A DNA stretch of 35,728 nt from Sphingomonadales bacterium CG_4_10_14_3_um_filter_58_15 (lineage in GTDB: Bacteria > Pseudomonadota > Alphaproteobacteria > Sphingomonadales > Sphingomonadaceae): assembly GCA_002783865.1 (NCBI GenBank), contig PFJE01000089.1, positions 683 to 36,410 of the forward strand. Reading direction: 5' to 3'. Made by a program: the position numbers and the translations under genes. The notes beneath the pieces were generated by a model. That model was not told the DNA's origin and ran no database searches. It saw only the letters and a list, made by a program, of their open reading frames with translations. This document shows positions 8,901-17,207 of the stretch, in pieces. Within the stretch, counting starts at the first letter, position 1. The number at the start of each line of letters is the position of its first letter.

Positions 8901-10466
8901 TTACTGGTCGCTGATGGGCGGTACCGGCTGAGGCGGTGCATCGGCATCGCTCTCGTGCACCTCGATATGGCCGCGCCCGACATGGCTCTTTCTGTAACCA
9001 TAGGCAAAATAGAGCAGCAGCCCGATCCCGCCCCAGATTGGCAGCACCATTTTTGCTTCATAGGGAAGATTATAGAAAAGCCCGAGACAGCCCACTATCG
9101 CCAGCGGCGCGACAATCCACACCAGCGGCGTGCGGAAGGGCCGGTGACGGCCCGGATCCGTGCGGCGCAGGATCAGTACCGCCACCGCGACCATCAGAAA
9201 GGCGAACAAGGTCCCGGAATTGGAAATATCCGCCAGCTGGCCCACGGGCAGAAACGCGGCAAATACCGATACCGCGACGCCGGTGATGGCAGTCACGATA
9301 TGCGGCGTCTTCCATTTCGGATGAATAGTGGCAAGCTTTTCCGGCAGCAGGCCGTCGCGCGCCATCACGAAGAAGATCCGGGTCTGGCCGAACAACATGA
9401 TCAGGATGACCGACGGCAAGGCAAGGAAAGCGGCAATACCGATCATATTACCGAACGCGGGATGACCAATCGTCCTGAGCACAAAGGCCAGCGCCTCGTG
9501 GCTGCACACCAAAGGCTCGCGGCCCGCTGACAGCAGAGCCTGACATTGTGCGGCAAATTCGGTGCTGCCTGGCGCCAGCGTGGCGCCAGCGGCATCGACA
9601 ATCGGCTGTGCGCCGACGGTGCCAATCGCACCCGCCGCAACCAGCAAATAGAAGACGGTACAAATCGCGAGACTGCCGATCAGCCCGATCGGAACATTGC
9701 GCTGCGGATTCTTGGTCTCCTCAGCCGCGGTCGACACCGCATCAAAGCCGACATAAGCAAAGAATATAGACGCCGCCGCGCCAACCGCGCCAAAGCCGCG
9801 GCTCTCGCCAAACCAGCCATTGGGCATGAACGGATCGAAATTCTGCCCCTTCATCATCGGCAGGGTAAGCACGATAAAAATGGTCAGGGCGGTGACCTTG
9901 ATCGCCACCAGCACCGCGTTTACTTTGGCGCTTTCGCTGGTGCCGATCATCAGCAGAAAGGTCACGAGCAGCGCGATGATCAGCGCCGGCAGGTTGATCA
10001 GCCCGCCCGGCGCATAGCTGCCGATGGTCAGCGCCCTCGGCAAGTCGATCCCGGCATTGGCCAGCAGCCCGACAAAATAGCCCGACCAGCCCACTGAAAC
10101 CGCGCTCGCCGCCACCGCATATTCGAGGATCAGCGCCCAGCCGACCATCCACGCCAGCAGCTCGCCCATCACCGCGTAGGTATAAGTATAAGCGGAACCC
10201 GAGACCGGCACCATCGACGCCAGTTCCGAATAGCAGAGCGCCGCCACCGCGCAGACCAGCCCGGCGATCACGAAGCTCCACATCATGCCGGGGCCAGCCT
10301 TCTGCGCCGCCTCCGATGTCAGCACGAAAATCCCGGTGCCGATCACCGCGCCCACGCCCAGCAGGGTCAGCTGGACGGGGCCCAGGGTGCGGGTTAGCGC
10401 CTTTTTTTCTGCTGTAGCGAGGATGGCGTCGAGGGGTTTGATACGTCCGAAAAGATTGAAGGCCAT
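8901..10466 (-). CDS. APC superfamily amino-acid permease (cationic amino acid transporter type)
   Basis: A 521-residue inner-membrane transporter with about 12-14 helices. The first helix break GVGAVIGTGIFVL and the CYSELASMVPVSGSAYTY segment are signatures of APC permeases. FFAYVGFDAVSTAAEETKNPQRNVP in the middle and the length match the CAT-type subgroup (YfnA/CAT-1-like), which carries cationic or neutral amino acids by proton symport. The extra loop with two Cys (around FAAQCQALLSAGREPLVCSHEA) is periplasmic in this model. It lies on the same strand as its neighbours but has gaps of over 100 bases on both sides, so it is probably a single-gene unit. The family is firm; the substrate is inferred. 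Confidence 0.9.
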   Translation of the reverse strand: MAFNLFGRIKPLDAILATAEKKALTRTLGPVQLTLLGVGAVIGTGIFVLTSEAAQKAGPGMMWSFVIAGLVCAVAALCYSELASMVPVSGSAYTYTYAVMGELLAWMVGWALILEYAVAASAVSVGWSGYFVGLLANAGIDLPRALTIGSYAPGGLINLPALIIALLVTFLLMIGTSESAKVNAVLVAIKVTALTIFIVLTLPMMKGQNFDPFMPNGWFGESRGFGAVGAAASIFFAYVGFDAVSTAAEETKNPQRNVPIGLIGSLAICTVFYLLVAAGAIGTVGAQPIVDAAGATLAPGSTEFAAQCQALLSAGREPLVCSHEALAFVLRTIGHPAFGNMIGIAAFLALPSVILIMLFGQTRIFFVMARDGLLPEKLATIHPKWKTPHIVTAITGVAVSVFAAFLPVGQLADISNSGTLFAFLMVAVAVLILRRTDPGRHRPFRTPLVWIVAPLAIVGCLGLFYNLPYEAKMVLPIWGGIGLLLYFAYGYRKSHVGRGHIEVHESDADAPPQPVPPISDQ

Positions 10467-10772
10467 GCAGCGATCCTGTCCCGAAAAACTGCGCTTGGAT
10501 TACGCCGATTCTCGGGATGCGCAAGAGGGATTCGGCGAGGCCGTTCGCAATTATTCACCGCCGCAATATGGAAGGGTTTTTCAGGGCCAAGTTCGCCGCT
10601 TACCTCTGTCCCTGAAGAGAGAGGGATGAAACGCTCTGTCCCGACTGAACAAGCTCGTCATCCTGAACTCGTTTCAGGATCCAGTGAGAGAGGACGCTTA
10701 TTACCGCTCTGGATGCTGAAGCAAGTTCAGCATGACCCTGACAAACCATCGTGTTCGCGACTGTTTGAATGA
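10467..10772. other. 306-base intergenic region with a REP-like pair
   Basis: It separates the APC permease from a small membrane protein. Its main content is the inverted repeat pair at 10657-10736. No gene is supported on either strand; the plus-strand frame through it is a continuation of an antisense frame of the permease. Confidence 0.7.
10657..10736. repeat. REP-like inverted pair, CCTGAACTCGTTTCAGG family
   Basis: Left arm GTCATCCTGAACTCGTTTC-AGGATCC (10657-10682) and right arm GGATGCTGAAGCAAGTTC-AGCATGAC (10711-10736) are inverted copies of one another with a 28-base spacer. Each arm is itself partly palindromic (CCTGAA..TTCAGG). A half copy occurs at 23848-23872. This is the form of REP/REPIN elements in intergenic space. 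Confidence 0.85.
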
Positions 10773-11213
10773 CTATTCATTCAAAGAATCAGGGTCATTT
10801 TTTCGTATATTTTCGAGACACTGCGCACTTTCCACTCTAGAAAATCGATCGCGCCTGTTTTCCGGTTCAACCGAACTGCAAGGCACCATCGGGGTCCGAA
10901 CGGATCGATTGCACCATGCGCATGCGACCAGTTCGCCGCTAACATTCTCCTCCGGAGAGGATAGCGTTTCGAACTCCGGTTCGATCACACCACTTCGTTC
11001 CAATCTTTCTAAAAGTGATCCGACAGCAAACAATACCGCACCCGTGATTTCTGATGCAAGGCCTGCCTGCATCAGCATCAACTGGAATTGCAACTTCCCT
11101 AAATTGTAAGTTTCCTGCTCCAAATATCCGCTATTAACGGTGGGTTGATAAAAAAATGAGCCGATAGCTACTACCGCTCCAATTGCCATCAACCAAAATC
11201 CAGCACTTTTCAC
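10773..11213 (-). CDS. Hypothetical small membrane protein
   Basis: Not recognised. The 146-residue product opens with a hydrophobic helix (FWLMAIGAVVAIGSFFY), a polar loop, and a second hydrophobic segment (SEITGAVLFAVGSLLERL), then about 75 polar residues with a CAWC pair and a charged tail, probably cytoplasmic. The start is the GTG at 11213, supported by GAGGGGGAC nine bases upstream. Base usage is less GC-rich than in the neighbours, which may indicate recent acquisition. It lies 26 bases downstream of the DUF885 gene on the same strand, so it may share its transcript. The CxxC could bind metal, but a single pair does not show this. Confidence 0.65.
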   Translation of the reverse strand: MKSAGFWLMAIGAVVAIGSFFYQPTVNSGYLEQETYNLGKLQFQLMLMQAGLASEITGAVLFAVGSLLERLERSGVIEPEFETLSSPEENVSGELVACAWCNRSVRTPMVPCSSVEPENRRDRFSRVESAQCLENIRKNDPDSLNE

Positions 11214-11239
11214 AATAAGTCCCCCTCACGCCAAAATCT

Positions 11240-12580
11240 TTACTTCGCCACATCCACCACCAAATCCCCCGGCAACATCGGCTCGCTCAGCATCCGCTCC
11301 ATCGCCTTCCAGCGCCAGACCGGCGCGTCGCCTTGCGCCTCAACCCAATCGCGGACCATTTCCATGCCGAGGCCATAGTTGATCACATAGCTGCGATATT
11401 GTTCGTTGAAGTCGACCATCTGTTCGGCCCGTTCCCGCGACACCAGCTGATATTTCTGGTTCAGCGCGACCGCTTCCTCGCGTGTGATCTCGCCATCAAG
11501 ATAGCGTTGCGCAATCGTCATCCGCGCGCCGCTCAGCGCCTGCTTGGCGATCTGCAGCGCCCAGTAGGCCGCCGCCGTGTCCGGATCGAGCCCCGCCAGC
11601 GGGTAGAGCACATCGCGTTCGTAATCCAGCCGGTCCTGGCCGCTGAACGCCAGTTCGATGCCGTAGTTGGCAGATCCCTCGGCGATCAGGCTTTGCGGGC
11701 TGTAGAGCGGGTAAATGGAAAATTCCTGCCAGCCGCGGCCCTTGGTAAGATTGCGCTCGAGCAGCATATTATAGACATGATGGCCGGGATAGCCCTCGTG
11801 GCAACCCAGATCGACGGCGCGGCCGATGAAGATTGGCAGGTCGGTGTTGACCTGGATCAGGCTCTGGTAACCGCCCTGATAATAATTATAGCCGCTCCAG
11901 CTCTTGCCGGTGACAAATTCCAGCTTGAAATTCTCGCCCTCGGGCAGATCGAAATATTGTTTGGTCCGCGCCTTGCACTCGGCAATCGCGGTGTCGAACA
12001 CGGCCTGCAGCCGGTCCTTGGGGATGATATATCCCTTTTCAAACGCCGCCACCCGCTCACTGAGCGGCCCGTCACCCGGAGCGATGTTTTCGATCTCTTC
12101 AAGCACCGGATCAAATTCTTCCAGCGGCCTGAGTTCCGGCGTCACCCCGAACAACCCCTGAGCCTCCCTGGTAAAGGGGAAGGTCTCGCCCTGCAGCATC
12201 GCGTGGCGGGTGGCCGCAGCCTGCAGCTGGGCCGAGAGGAATTTCTGCCGAGCGTTGGCCAGCGGGTCATCGCTTTCCGGCAAGGCGCCCAGCCGCTGCC
12301 GCAAATCGGCAATGGCAGCGCCCAGCTGCTCGATATCGCGCGGCTTTGCTTTCGCCATCTCAGCCCATTCGGCCGGACCATAATAAGCATCGACATAGCC
12401 TGCTTCCTGCTCACCCAGTTCCAGTGTCAGCTTGACATAATCGGTGGCGATCGCAGTCAGTTCATTTGCAGCTTGCGAAACCGCCGTGTCGGCGATAACC
12501 GGCGGCGCCGTCGGTTCGGCTACCGATGCACAGGCAGAAATCGCGAGACCGGCAGCGGCAACCAGCCCGATGCGCTTCAC
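11240..12580 (-). CDS. DUF885 family lipoprotein, putative metallopeptidase-like
   Basis: A 446-residue exported protein. The N-terminus MKRIGLVAAAGLAISAC is a lipoprotein signal with the lipobox Cys at 17. The rest is largely alpha-helical and contains GCHEGYPGHHVY (H261, E262, H267, H268) about two-thirds along, the conserved HExxPGH core of DUF885 proteins. That core resembles a zinc-peptidase motif, and the C-terminal glutamate-rich helices fit it. DUF885 proteins have been proposed to be peptidases, but no substrate follows from the sequence. The start overlaps the end of nhaA by four bases (ATGA), so the two are translationally coupled, which is odd given their unrelated roles. Confidence 0.85.
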   Translation of the reverse strand: MKRIGLVAAAGLAISACASVAEPTAPPVIADTAVSQAANELTAIATDYVKLTLELGEQEAGYVDAYYGPAEWAEMAKAKPRDIEQLGAAIADLRQRLGALPESDDPLANARQKFLSAQLQAAATRHAMLQGETFPFTREAQGLFGVTPELRPLEEFDPVLEEIENIAPGDGPLSERVAAFEKGYIIPKDRLQAVFDTAIAECKARTKQYFDLPEGENFKLEFVTGKSWSGYNYYQGGYQSLIQVNTDLPIFIGRAVDLGCHEGYPGHHVYNMLLERNLTKGRGWQEFSIYPLYSPQSLIAEGSANYGIELAFSGQDRLDYERDVLYPLAGLDPDTAAAYWALQIAKQALSGARMTIAQRYLDGEITREEAVALNQKYQLVSRERAEQMVDFNEQYRSYVINYGLGMEMVRDWVEAQGDAPVWRWKAMERMLSEPMLPGDLVVDVAK

Positions 12581-13854
12581 AGACCATCTTTCAGTTTTTG
12601 CGCTTCGCCGGTTGGCAAGGCATCCAGCAATTGTTCCGCATCCTCCTTGTCGAGCGATTTCACATGCTTATCCTGCGGCGCGAAGCGCAAGATGCAGAAG
12701 CCGACGACCGCCGACAACAAGGATCCGCCCAGCACGCCAATCTTGGCCTCCTCGATCAGTAGCTCTTGGCCAGGGAAGGCCAGCGCGCCGATGAACAGGC
12801 TCATCGTAAAGCCGATGCCGCACAGCATAGCCACGCCATAGACCTGCAGCCAGCTGGCACCACCGAGGCGCCCGGCAAAACCGGTTTTTACCGCGATCCA
12901 GACGCTTGCGAAAATGCCGATCTGCTTGCCGAAGAACAGGCCGGCGGCAATGCCCAGCGGCAAGGGCGCGAACACCTGATCCCAGCCAATGCCCTCCAGC
13001 GACACACCGGCATTGGCGAAGCCGAACACCGGTACGATCAGAAAGGCGCTCCATGGCGAGATTGCGTGTTCGAGCCGATGGAGAGGGGAATTCTCCGCAT
13101 CCGGCGATGTCGGCGTGATCACGATCGGAATGGTCATCGCCGCTAGCACCCCGGCGATAGTCGCGTGAACTCCGGACATCAGCACCGCATACCAGAGCAG
13201 ACCCGAACCGATCAGATAGGGCCATAGCTTGAGCACGCCATTGCGGTTCATCGTGTACATGATCGCCAGTATCGCGGCGCTGACGAGCAGCGCTGCGCCG
13301 TTGATCTCGGCAGTGTACACCAGCGCGATGATCGCCACCGCTCCCATATCATCGACAATAGCGACGGTGACCAGAAACAGCTTCAGCGAAGTCGGCGCGC
13401 GCGGGCCGAGCAAGGCCAGCACGCCGATCGCAAAGGCAATATCGGTAGCAGCCGGGATCGCCCAGCCATTGTAAAGCGCGGGCATATCCTTGACCACGAA
13501 CAGATAGATCAGCGCTGGAACCACCATCCCGGCTGCCGCAGCGAGCACCGGCAGGCGTCGACGGTCCCAGGTATTGAGCCGCCCGTCGACAAATTCCCGC
13601 TTGATTTCCAGTCCGACGAGCAGGAAGAAAATTGCCATCAACCCGTCGTTGATCCAAAGATGCGGCGTCATCGGACCCAGCTTGCTCGACAGGGTCGGTC
13701 CTTTCAACTCGTGCAGAAAATGGTGATACATGTCGTACAATGGGCTGTTCGCCACCACCATCGCCAGCGCGGCAGCGACCATCAGCAATATGCCGCCCGC
13801 CGCTTCGCTTTTCAGAAAGTCGCGAAGTGCTGAATTTCTACCTGTGCGTGGCAC
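12577..13854 (-). CDS. nhaA: Na+/H+ antiporter NhaA
   Basis: Inner-membrane antiporter exchanging sodium for protons in pH and salt homeostasis. The 425 residues show the NhaA layout: an N-terminal cytoplasmic stretch, LIYLFVV, then GWAIPAATDIAFAIGVLALLG, and the paired aspartates of the ion site in TVAIVDDMGAVAIIALVY. The C-terminal end carries a charged tail (LDKEDAEQLLDALPTGEAQ) beyond the last helix. The gene starts at the ATG at 13854, about 100 bases after the LLM gene, and ends inside the start of the DUF885 gene. The family is certain; regulation is not visible. Confidence 0.95.
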   Translation of the reverse strand: MPRTGRNSALRDFLKSEAAGGILLMVAAALAMVVANSPLYDMYHHFLHELKGPTLSSKLGPMTPHLWINDGLMAIFFLLVGLEIKREFVDGRLNTWDRRRLPVLAAAAGMVVPALIYLFVVKDMPALYNGWAIPAATDIAFAIGVLALLGPRAPTSLKLFLVTVAIVDDMGAVAIIALVYTAEINGAALLVSAAILAIMYTMNRNGVLKLWPYLIGSGLLWYAVLMSGVHATIAGVLAAMTIPIVITPTSPDAENSPLHRLEHAISPWSAFLIVPVFGFANAGVSLEGIGWDQVFAPLPLGIAAGLFFGKQIGIFASVWIAVKTGFAGRLGGASWLQVYGVAMLCGIGFTMSLFIGALAFPGQELLIEEAKIGVLGGSLLSAVVGFCILRFAPQDKHVKSLDKEDAEQLLDALPTGEAQKLKDGL

Positions 13855-13954
13855 GTTTTCTTCTCCCTTGGGGGGTCTATTCCGGAATTGCGATTTTCCG
13901 GGTCATGCGCAGGCCAGATGGTAAAATCAAGACTTGTATGCAGCCAATTTGGCC

Positions 13955-14956
13955 CTAAGCGGCGACCAGATCACGAACGCCTGCAGCAATGGCGTAGCTT
14001 TTCTCGCGCGCCGCCTGATCAAAGATCGACCCGGAAACGATCAATTCATCTGCACCGGTCCGCTCGACAAACCGGTCAACCGCCTGTTTCACACTATCGG
14101 GCGATCCGACCGCGCTACCCTGCATGATCTGCTCGAGCATCGACTGGAACTGCGGTGGCAGGCTTTCGCGATAGCCCTCGATTGGCGGCGGCATTTTGCC
14201 CGGATTTCCGGTGCGCAACGCGACAAAGCTTTGCAGCATCGACGTGGACAGATATTCCGCTTCTGCGTCGGTATCGGCGGCGAAGATGTTGAAGCCGCAC
14301 ATAACATAGGGCTCTGCAAGCTGATCAGACGGCTTGAAATCCCGACGGTAAATGCTGAGCGCCTCGTCCAGCATCTGCGGCGCAAAATGCGAGGCAAAAG
14401 CGTATGGCAGCCCCAGGGCTGCCGCCAGTTGCGCGCCGAACAGGCTGCTGCCCAGAATATAGAGCGGGATATGCATCCCCTGCCCCGGCGTCGCCTGTAC
14501 CCCCAGCCGTTCGTCCCCGGTCAGAAACGCCTGCAATTCGAGCACATCACGCGGAAATTCATTGGCATCGCTGTTCAGATTGCGGCGCAGCGCCTGCGCG
14601 GTCCGCTGGTCCGATCCCGGCGCGCGACCGAGCCCCAGATCTATCCGTCCCGGAAACAGCGCTTCCAGCGTCCCGAACTGCTCGGCAATCACCATCGGCG
14701 CGTGATTGGGCAACATGATCCCGCCAGCGCCGATCCGGATCGTCTTGGTTCCCTGGCCGATATGGGCAAGCGCCACCGCGGTCGCTGCGCTGGCAATGCC
14801 CTCCATGCCGTGATGCTCGGCCATCCAGAACCGCTCATAGCCGAGCGCCTCGCCATGCCGCGCGAGCGCCAGTGACCGATCAAGGGCGGTTCTGACATCG
14901 CTCCCTTGCGGGACAGGCGAGAGGTCCAGAATCGAAAATTTTACTGCCTTTGTCAT
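13955..14956 (-). CDS. LLM class flavin-dependent oxidoreductase (luciferase-like)
   Basis: A 333-residue protein of the bacterial-luciferase fold. FSILDLSPVPQG at the start, ERFWMAEHHGMEGIASAATAVALAHIG, then IRIGAGGIMLPNHAPMVIAEQFGTLE and GRIDLGLGRAPGSDQRTAQALRR are the signatures of the MsnO8/YhbW-type subgroup, FMN- or F420-dependent single-component oxidoreductases. Most sphingomonads lack F420, so FMN is more likely. The start overlaps the stop of the GspN gene by four bases, so the pair is coupled. The substrate is unknown. Confidence 0.9.
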   Translation of the reverse strand: MTKAVKFSILDLSPVPQGSDVRTALDRSLALARHGEALGYERFWMAEHHGMEGIASAATAVALAHIGQGTKTIRIGAGGIMLPNHAPMVIAEQFGTLEALFPGRIDLGLGRAPGSDQRTAQALRRNLNSDANEFPRDVLELQAFLTGDERLGVQATPGQGMHIPLYILGSSLFGAQLAAALGLPYAFASHFAPQMLDEALSIYRRDFKPSDQLAEPYVMCGFNIFAADTDAEAEYLSTSMLQSFVALRTGNPGKMPPPIEGYRESLPPQFQSMLEQIMQGSAVGSPDSVKQAVDRFVERTGADELIVSGSIFDQAAREKSYAIAAGVRDLVAA

Positions 14957-15684
14957 TGTCCGTTCCTTTGCGCCAGCTGACCGGCGACCTTGATCGCATA
15001 GCCGTTGGGCACCTTGCGAAAGCCAAGCGTGGGCAATAGCAGGGTCCAGGCACGGTCGCTACCCGACAGGAACAGCCGCGCGGTATAAAAGCCGTTGCCC
15101 TGAAGTTTCACGGTCAATTGCTCCATGCCGGACCCGCTTTGCAACGGCAGCACCAGCACACCGTCCTGGCATTCCGCCTTGCCGAGCAGCCCCTGCTTGA
15201 GATCCAGCCCGGGAATATTGGCATCCAGCGAAACCCGCACCTGACCGCTGGCCGACTGGCAGCGACCTCTGGCAAAGCGGATGCTGACCGCCTGCAGGTC
15301 GATTGCGGAGGCTGGCAGCGGCGCCAGTTGGCGGCCGACGCTCAGCACCGTCGTCACATCCTGCACCAGCAAACTATTGCCGGACTTGCCGACGGTTGCG
15401 AAGAGGCCGGGATCACCGGCGACGGGTGGCCGTTCCAGATCCATTAGCACCCGGCCGGTCAGCAGCGGCAGCAACCGGACTCCGGCATCCAGATCACCGA
15501 GGGGAAACGGCCCAAGCTGCGCGCCCTCAATGCGACCATTCCAGACCGAACCGCTGATCGCTTTTGCCGAAAAGCGCGACCCTTCCAGTCCTGCCATGCT
15601 CACAGCCAGCCGCAGCGGCAGGAAGAACAGGGCCACGGCGACCACAGCCAAAATGATCAGTAAATAGGTCAATGCGCGGGGCAC
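14953..15684 (-). CDS. gspN: Type II secretion system protein N (GspN), orphan
   Basis: A 243-residue inner-membrane-anchored protein: one N-terminal helix (ALTYLLIILAVVAVALFFLPL), then a beta-rich periplasmic part with SGSVWNGRIEGAQLGPFPLGDLDAGVRLLPLLTGR, the conserved start of GspN. Two cysteines (in RGRCQSASGQV and GKAECQDGVL) can form a disulfide. GspN is an accessory part of some type II secretion machines, linking inner and outer membrane parts. None of the other gsp genes is present, so this copy is away from any secretion operon. It lies 15 bases after the thioredoxin-like gene and overlaps the LLM gene by four bases. Confidence 0.8.
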   Translation of the reverse strand: MPRALTYLLIILAVVAVALFFLPLRLAVSMAGLEGSRFSAKAISGSVWNGRIEGAQLGPFPLGDLDAGVRLLPLLTGRVLMDLERPPVAGDPGLFATVGKSGNSLLVQDVTTVLSVGRQLAPLPASAIDLQAVSIRFARGRCQSASGQVRVSLDANIPGLDLKQGLLGKAECQDGVLVLPLQSGSGMEQLTVKLQGNGFYTARLFLSGSDRAWTLLLPTLGFRKVPNGYAIKVAGQLAQRNGQ

Positions 15685-15699
15685 CTGCTTTCCTTCGGA

Positions 15700-16185
15700 T
15701 CAGAGTTCGGGAGCGAATTGGTCGAAATAGGTGAAAATATCGTCTTCTTCGCGGCTGGCGGCATTGCGCCATTTCGGAGCCGACGCCCGGTTGAGCAGGA
15801 CCCCGGCGGATGACAGAACCAGCACGGTCGGCGTACCCTTTATCGTGTCGAGGCCAAAGCGCCGCGCGATATCGATATTCCGGTCCCGATGTCCCACATC
15901 AACATAGACAAGCTCATATTTCGCTTCGAGCATCGTCGCAAAGCGCGGCTGGGCAAACCAGCCCGCCAGACCACGGCTGTCATGACACCAGTTCGCGCCC
16001 ATGACGAGAATGACCTTTTTGTCGGCAAGCTGCGCCCGCGCCAGCGCTGCATCGACGGTATCCGTCGCATCTGCGGCTTGGTCAAACGGTCGCGCTTCGG
16101 GATGCTCGGCCTCGGCCTTTTCCGCCGCCACTGCACAAGCGGGGATCATGGCCAGACTGGCGAACAAAAACAGCAAATATCTCAT
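15700..16185 (-). CDS. Exported thioredoxin-fold protein with CHDS active site
   Basis: A 161-residue protein with a signal peptide (RYLLFLFASLAMIPACAVAA) and a thioredoxin fold: VILVMGANWCHDSRGLAGWF, then YVDVGHRDRNIDIARRFG, and the cis-proline strand IKGTPTVLVLSSAGVLLNR. The usual CxxC is C67-H-D-S70, so only the first, nucleophilic Cys is present. Single-Cys sites suit monothiol chemistry or partner binding rather than ordinary dithiol exchange. The gene begins 10 bases after the membrane/AhpD-like gene and leads into gspN, so the group likely shares one transcript driven from the region at 17132-17207. A redox role with the AhpD-like neighbour is inference. Confidence 0.83.
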   Translation of the reverse strand: MRYLLFLFASLAMIPACAVAAEKAEAEHPEARPFDQAADATDTVDAALARAQLADKKVILVMGANWCHDSRGLAGWFAQPRFATMLEAKYELVYVDVGHRDRNIDIARRFGLDTIKGTPTVLVLSSAGVLLNRASAPKWRNAASREEDDIFTYFDQFAPEL

Positions 16186-16195
16186 TCACCGGCTA

Positions 16196-17131
16196 TTACA
16201 CTGCCAGCGGCGTGAGGGAACAGGCTTTTGTCAGCCCAAGCCCGCGTTTCATCGCCGGATAGACCCGGACCATCGCGGCAGACATCGCCAGCTCGAAACG
16301 AACTGCACGGCCATATCGCGTTTCGATCTGATCTCCCAATTCAAAGGCATCAATCGACTGAGATCCGATTGCCCGGCCAAATTGCAGCGCCAGCGCCTCC
16401 TCTTCAGGAAGGTCGGAAGTGCCTTTCAGCCAGCGATTGACCGTTTCCCGGGGCACATTGTCAAACAATGCCCATTCAGCCGTGGTGAGTGCACAGGGAC
16501 CACAATCCTCGACCAGATTCGCACCCATGCGCGCCGCGTGGAGCAGGGCAGCAGGCGCGGCATGGCGATGCATGGAAGCGGGCATGAAATGGGCGAACTT
16601 CTCGAAGGCGTGGCCAGGCGCAGCGGCAATTTCTTCCAGATATTGCTTTTCGCTTTCCTCAATCCCCGCCGTTGCGGCCCTGAGCAGCAGCCGTTTGGGA
16701 ATGCCCGCAGGTGCCACACGCTGCCGGGCAAACAGTATGCCGAGGGCAAGCAACACCAGCAACGGCGGTCCCAGAACCCCCGGGGCATCAGCGATAAATG
16801 CATCTGGCGAACAAATCCCGACCGACACTTCATAGATATGGAGAATCCCGTGGAGTGACAGCCACAGAGCTCCGGCAAATGCGGCTAGCCAGCGCATATG
16901 GATATTGACGCTCGCGTAAAGCAACATGATCCCGCAGGCGGCATAAGCGATGCCGATATCGCGGATAAAATGCTTGTTCGGCGGACCGGTCGCGATGACC
17001 GTGGGGATCGAGACATACCAGTCGAGCGGTCGGATGATCATGAACAGACCGAACAGCACCGCGAATAGACCCACGCCAACTACCAGCAGCTGGGCGATGC
17101 GGTCGAGCCAGTCCGGTTTTCCCATCAGCAT
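16196..17131 (-). CDS. Membrane domain fused to AhpD/carboxymuconolactone-decarboxylase-like domain
   Basis: A 311-residue protein with two parts. Residues 12-135 hold four hydrophobic helices (QLLVVGVGLFAVLFGLFMII, RDIGIAYAACGIMLLYASV, WLAAFAGALWLSLHGILHI, LGPPLLVLLALGILFA). Residues 185-300 resemble an AhpD-like all-helical domain with a redox-type C210-G-P-C213 (ANLVEDCGPCALTTAEWAL). AhpD proteins use a CxxC to reduce peroxides; the His that usually follows the second Cys is not evident. The start at 17131 has AAGGAG at good distance. It is divergent from an Rrf2 regulator and shares with it a strong palindrome (17167-17189). Possible roles are a membrane-tied peroxidase or a thiol-stress sensor. 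The fusion is visible; the function is inferred. Confidence 0.78.
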   Translation of the reverse strand: MLMGKPDWLDRIAQLLVVGVGLFAVLFGLFMIIRPLDWYVSIPTVIATGPPNKHFIRDIGIAYAACGIMLLYASVNIHMRWLAAFAGALWLSLHGILHIYEVSVGICSPDAFIADAPGVLGPPLLVLLALGILFARQRVAPAGIPKRLLLRAATAGIEESEKQYLEEIAAAPGHAFEKFAHFMPASMHRHAAPAALLHAARMGANLVEDCGPCALTTAEWALFDNVPRETVNRWLKGTSDLPEEEALALQFGRAIGSQSIDAFELGDQIETRYGRAVRFELAMSAAMVRVYPAMKRGLGLTKACSLTPLAV

Positions 17132-17166
17132 GAATTTTCTCCTTCAAATGGTCCCGAGTCCATGTT

Positions 17167-17189
17167 ATTCGGACATTTAATATCCGAAT
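17167..17189. promoter_or_regulatory. Near-perfect 23-bp palindrome, probable Rrf2 operator
   Basis: ATTCGGA-C-ATT-T-AAT-A-TCCGAAT: ten of eleven base pairs match around a central T. It lies 18 bases before the Rrf2 start and 36 bases before the divergent membrane/AhpD-like gene. Length and position fit an operator for the Rrf2 protein acting on both genes, including its own. Binding is inferred. Confidence 0.65.
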
Positions 17190-17207
17190 TAGGAAGAGAG
17201 TCAAATA

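Noticed and set aside
11333-12841. 502-residue plus-strand open frame
   Set aside because: It is antisense to the DUF885 and nhaA genes, lacks domain-like sequence, and results from their GC-rich third positions.
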